From JBAZOY01 sp041648505 (GTDB taxonomy: Bacteria; Desulfobacterota; Syntrophia; Syntrophales; CG2-30-49-12): DNA of 7,930 nucleotides. The notes below the pieces were generated by a model. That model did not search any database and was not told the origin of the DNA. It was given only the letters and a program-made list of their open reading frames with translations. Of the stretch, positions 5,177-7,930 are shown piece after piece. A program made the translations under genes and the position numbers. The stretch is from contig JBAZOY010000091.1 of NCBI GenBank assembly GCA_041648505.1, positions 1 to 7,930 on the forward strand. The letters are read 5' to 3'. The first letter of the stretch is position 1. Every line of letters begins with the position of its first letter.

Positions 5177-5203
5177 TTGACATAAATCGATTTTTTGTAT
5201 ACT
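5177..5203 (+). promoter_or_regulatory. Promoter of the lytic transglycosylase gene
   Basis: A perfect TTGACA (5177-5182) is followed by TATACT (5198-5203; 5 of 6 match) with a somewhat short 15-base spacer; an overlapping TACTTG at 5200-5205 would give 17. The predicted leader is about 45 bases. This is the best sigma-70-like signal in the window. Confidence 0.55.
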
Positions 5204-5254
5204 TGCGCCCAATGAAAAGATATCTTTTTAAGTTATCTCAAAGGGTGAGGTTAG

Positions 5255-6193
5255 ATGTGGCGTAAAACGATCAGAATCCTTCTGTGCTGCTCGATGTTTT
5301 TTTTCATGACCTCTGCAGTCGCATCAGGCTCGGAGTCGTCCGAAGTGAGCGAAGGAGGTCATAAGCTCAACGCGCTTCTGCTGAAAGCCGCAAGCCACGA
5401 AGCCGCTGCCGAGAGCCACGACGACTTCTGGCAGGCGGCAGCCATATATTGCGAAGCGTCCAGATTGGGAAGCACCGAAGCGCAGTACAGACTCGGAATG
5501 CTGTACGCCTTCGGCAAAGGCGTTCCTGAAAACAGGGCATTTGCCGCATCGCTGTTTTCAATTGCCAGCCATCAAGGACACCGCAAAGCTTTCGACATGC
5601 TGGAGACCATCAACTTCAAATCCCAGGAACTGCCCGCGTGTGTGACATCGGAGACACTGCCTGACAAGCGGCCACCTCCTGTATCCGGCCCGGCAGAAGA
5701 TACCGCACTAATTGACCGTTATCTTGAATCCCTGCCCAGCAACAAATCGTGGATCATAGACTTGGCGAACAAAATTTCGGACTGGTATGAAATCGATCCC
5801 AAACTTGTGCTTTCCATCATAATCGTGGAGTCCGAATTTGAAATAAGAGCACGGTCGCCAAAAAGTGCGATGGGGTTGATGCAGCTTATCCCTGCCACTG
5901 CCGAGCGTTTTAACGTAAGGAATGCTTTCGATGCCTCTCAGAATATCAGGGGGGGGATCAAATATTTAAGATGGTTGTTGTCTTATTATCGCGGGAATAT
6001 AGAGCTCGTGACAGCCGCGTACAATGCCGGAGAAAAAGCAGTGGATCGTTATTTTGGCATACCGCCTTATCCGGAAACGCGTGAATACGTCAAACGCCTG
6101 AAAATACTGTACCGCAGAAGCACGCATCCCTACGACGAAAACATTACCGAGCCATCCCCGATCCTGATGAAAAGAGCCACCTCGCGAAAATAG
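5255..6193 (+). CDS. Exported Sel1-repeat / SLT-domain lytic transglycosylase
   Basis: The 312-residue protein is predicted to be secreted to the periplasm and to cleave peptidoglycan between MurNAc and GlcNAc, forming 1,6-anhydro-MurNAc. Residues 1-23 form a Sec signal peptide with a basic start, a hydrophobic core and a likely cut after AVA (21-23); the Cys pair at 11-12 is not a good lipobox. Residues 58-116 carry Sel1-like repeats (AQYRLGMLYAFGKGV). A Pro-rich linker around 135-147 leads to a C-terminal SLT domain from about 165. This has catalytic E192 in IIIVESEFE, GLMQLIP at 207-213 and AYNAG at 255-259, the three signatures of family 1 transglycosylases. GTGAGG at 5245-5250 is four bases before the ATG. 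The gene stands alone, with a promoter just upstream. The Sel1 part may mediate protein contacts. Confidence 0.92.
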   Translation: MWRKTIRILLCCSMFFFMTSAVASGSESSEVSEGGHKLNALLLKAASHEAAAESHDDFWQAAAIYCEASRLGSTEAQYRLGMLYAFGKGVPENRAFAASLFSIASHQGHRKAFDMLETINFKSQELPACVTSETLPDKRPPPVSGPAEDTALIDRYLESLPSNKSWIIDLANKISDWYEIDPKLVLSIIIVESEFEIRARSPKSAMGLMQLIPATAERFNVRNAFDASQNIRGGIKYLRWLLSYYRGNIELVTAAYNAGEKAVDRYFGIPPYPETREYVKRLKILYRRSTHPYDENITEPSPILMKRATSRK

Positions 6194-6310
6194 GATTCGC
6201 GAATAATAACCCCTTATTTTTGGTTCATCCGGTTCTTGCGTCCTTTATGATTTGAGAAGGTATTATATGCCCACAGGATGGCCCTCTCTTTCACCTACCA
6301 AGTCCTCAGC

Positions 6311-6329
6311 CCTCGATATGGGATCGAGG
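6311..6329. repeat. Perfect hairpin downstream of the diguanylate cyclase gene
   Basis: CCTCGAT (6311-6317) and ATCGAGG (6323-6329) form a perfect 7-base stem with a 5-base loop, about 30 bases beyond the cyclase stop codon in the convergent gap with the transglycosylase gene. It could help end or protect either transcript, but neither strand has a U-tract after the stem, so I do not call it an intrinsic terminator. Confidence 0.5.
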
Positions 6330-6359
6330 TGGAGATTACCCTTTGAACTGTTCCTTCGG

Positions 6360-7748
6360 CTACGACTCACTACAAACCCTATCCTTCCCGTTCTTTTTTC
6401 CCTGATACATGAGTTGGTCAACCCGGTGAACGAAGGTCTTTATGTCTTCCTGCGGTTTGTATTGCGCAAGTCCGATACTCACCGTCACATGGACGTCTTG
6501 ACCCGGCGCCGGGGAGAAAATCTCCTTCTTGAACTCCGTCCGGATTCTTTCCGCTGCAACAGGGCCGTCCGCGCTTGTTGTCATGGGCAGGAGGATGGTG
6601 AATTCTTCGCCGCCATAACGATAGGCGAAATCCGTCTCGCGCAGGCATCGTTTGACCACCTGGCCAAGTCGCAATAAGACCTGGTCTCCCTCGACATGGC
6701 CGTAAGCGTCGTTGAATGCCTTGAAATTGTCAAGATCAAGCAGGAGGAGAGTTAAAGGCTGTTCATAGCGGTTCGACCGGTCTAATTCGATTTTAAGCTG
6801 AAAGTAAAAATGCCGGGAATTGTAGAGCTGGGTGAGGTCATCGACAATACTGAGTTCCCGGTATCTGTTCTCACTTTCCCTCAATACCTCCTCGGCCCGC
6901 TTGCGCTCGGTGGTGTCGGTGAGAAAATTTAAGGTGGCTGGTTTTCCTTCCCAGGAGATCACAACTGCACGCGAATCCGCCCATCTGACGGTGCCATCCA
7001 AAGTAACAACCCTGAATTGATGGACCGGCTGATTTTCTTCACCTCTCATTGTCCTGATGTGCGCCTCAAACAACTTTTCCATGTCTTCCGGGTGGATGAG
7101 CTCCACAAAGGGCATTGAAGTTAGCACTTCCTCCGAGTAACCAAGAAGTTTTACAGTCATAGGATTCACATATTTCAACAATCCGTCCTGGGCGATCAAG
7201 ATACTCTCTGCCGCATTCTCCACCACAAAACGATATTTCTCCTCGCTCTCCCGCAGCGCCTCTTCCGAGTTGTGTTTTTCGGTGGTGTCGGAGTAAAGCG
7301 CCACAATAATCCCCGATGGAAGCTTGAATACGTAGTTCTCCACCCATTGCTGCACCCGTCCGTCTTCGTACACTGTCAATGGGTGGTGTTGCGCCTCACC
7401 GGTCCGCCAGACTTGGCGGAATACGTCCAGCAGGCCTATCTTTTCCACTGCAGGAAAGACTTCTGTCACCCGTTTGCCAATGGCCTCGCTGCGGCTGATC
7501 GCGCTCAACAATTGACCTTTTCTGTTAATATCCACAAAAATAAAATCACTGCCGTCGTCAATTGCCTGGTAGATCGCCACACCGTCGGCCATATTGTCGA
7601 AGAGCTGATGGAACCGTTCTTCCCCCTCCTTCAGTAATTCTTCGGCCCGCTTGTGCTCTGCTTCCGATTTTTCCACTTCCTGGATTCTCTGCTTTAAGAC
7701 GGATATCTCTTCGATCAGTTCTTGATGTATCCCAGATTGTTCGTTCAT
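6360..7748 (-). CDS. PAS-PAS-GGDEF diguanylate cyclase
   Basis: The 462-residue protein is a predicted cytosolic sensor that makes cyclic di-GMP from two GTP. The order is an N-terminal coiled coil (about 8-45), PAS domain 1 (about 45-156), PAS domain 2 (about 170-281, with HPEDMEKL and a C-terminal TDTTERKRAEEVL), a linker helix, and a GGDEF domain from about 300. The GGDEF domain starts at DDLTQLYNSRHF and has metal-binding D338 in LLLDLDNFKAFND. The active-site loop is GGEEF at 379-383, a fully active form. RETD at 370-373, five residues before it, is the RxxD inhibitory site, so feedback inhibition by product is expected. No transmembrane segments, receiver or EAL domain are present; the PAS ligands are unknown. 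AGGAGG at 7754-7759 is five bases before the start codon. It converges with the transglycosylase gene. Confidence 0.95.
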   Translation of the reverse strand: MNEQSGIHQELIEEISVLKQRIQEVEKSEAEHKRAEELLKEGEERFHQLFDNMADGVAIYQAIDDGSDFIFVDINRKGQLLSAISRSEAIGKRVTEVFPAVEKIGLLDVFRQVWRTGEAQHHPLTVYEDGRVQQWVENYVFKLPSGIIVALYSDTTEKHNSEEALRESEEKYRFVVENAAESILIAQDGLLKYVNPMTVKLLGYSEEVLTSMPFVELIHPEDMEKLFEAHIRTMRGEENQPVHQFRVVTLDGTVRWADSRAVVISWEGKPATLNFLTDTTERKRAEEVLRESENRYRELSIVDDLTQLYNSRHFYFQLKIELDRSNRYEQPLTLLLLDLDNFKAFNDAYGHVEGDQVLLRLGQVVKRCLRETDFAYRYGGEEFTILLPMTTSADGPVAAERIRTEFKKEIFSPAPGQDVHVTVSIGLAQYKPQEDIKTFVHRVDQLMYQGKKNGKDRVCSES

Positions 7749-7831
7749 CTGGCCTCCTCTGTTTTGATAAATGGTGCCGGTTGGGAAGAAATACGGGTGG
7801 TGTCTGTTACGAGACTTGTTAACTCCTTTGG

Positions 7832-7860
7832 AGGTTACCGGATACCCATTGAGATGTCAA
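7832..7860 (-). promoter_or_regulatory. Candidate promoter of the diguanylate cyclase gene
   Basis: On the minus strand a perfect TTGACA (7860-7855) is followed after 17 bases by TAACCT (7837-7832), a weak -10 box. This lies about 85 bases before the start codon. The -35 box overlaps one arm of an inverted repeat at 7857-7899, which could be an operator. Confidence 0.35.
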
Positions 7861-7899
7861 ATGGAATATCGGGCCATTCAGATACTGTTTGCCATTTGA
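7857..7899. repeat. Inverted repeat overlapping the cyclase promoter
   Basis: TCAAATGG at 7857-7864 and CCATTTGA at 7892-7899 are perfect 8-base inverted copies, 27 bases apart. A direct repeat, GCCATT, also occurs at 7873-7878 and 7891-7896. The left arm overlaps the candidate -35 box of the cyclase gene. This spacing would suit two halves of a regulator site or chance; the evidence is limited to symmetry. Confidence 0.4.
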
Positions 7900-7930
7900 A
7901 ATGATCAAGTTTTCAGGCTCTTCGCTGTTT

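Noticed and set aside
6360..7748. Plus-strand frames within the cyclase gene (for example 6252-6677 and 7272-7637)
   Set aside because: They are antisense to a protein with well-conserved PAS and GGDEF motifs and show no domain signature of their own.

Overview
The window looks like chromosomal DNA of a Gram-negative, probably anaerobic, bacterium, most likely a Desulfobacterota (delta-proteobacterial) lineage. This assignment is an inference from the style of the proteins (a prenylated-flavin chaperone beside UbiX, a PAS/PAS/GGDEF protein, a periplasmic lytic transglycosylase), a mid-range GC content and a decayed IS91-type transposase. No rRNA, tRNA or taxonomic marker is present to fix it.

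Layout. (1) 1-301 is non-coding and holds a cluster of short repeats: two 23-base direct copies, a third inverted copy that can form a long hairpin, and a second small hairpin. (2) 302-2047 (+) holds an HD-domain phosphohydrolase, then a tight pair made of an LpdD-like prenylated-FMN chaperone and the flavin prenyltransferase UbiX. (3) 2087-2638 (-) is an ADP-ribose-pyrophosphatase-like NUDIX hydrolase convergent with ubiX. (4) 2928-3587 (+) is a HAD hydrolase with Glu in place of the second motif-I Asp, followed directly by a frameshifted fragment of an IS91-family transposase (about 3586-3866). (5) 3999-4271 (-) is an HU-type nucleoid protein, with an unrecognised 49-codon ORF just upstream on the same strand. 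(6) 4454-5254 is a gene-poor stretch: AT-rich sequence, then a GC-rich palindrome, a hairpin, a C-rich tandem repeat whose other strand has six G-tracts, and what may be the 3' remnant of a lost gene. (7) 5255-6193 (+) is an exported Sel1-repeat plus SLT-domain lytic transglycosylase with a good sigma-70-like promoter. (8) 6360-7748 (-) is a cytosolic diguanylate cyclase with two PAS domains, an intact GGEEF motif and an RxxD inhibitory site.

How the genes relate. The only clear functional unit is lpdD-like/ubiX: UbiX makes prenylated FMN and the LpdD-like protein is thought to help deliver or mature it for a UbiD-type decarboxylase, which is not in this window. The other genes are housekeeping or signalling genes on alternating strands with no evident shared pathway. 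I see no defence system, CRISPR array, prophage or complete mobile element. The most interesting points are the lpdD/ubiX pair without ubiD, the small ORF overlapping the HU promoter region, the repeat cluster at the left end, the G-tract repeat near 4960-5000 and the DxE HAD motif.
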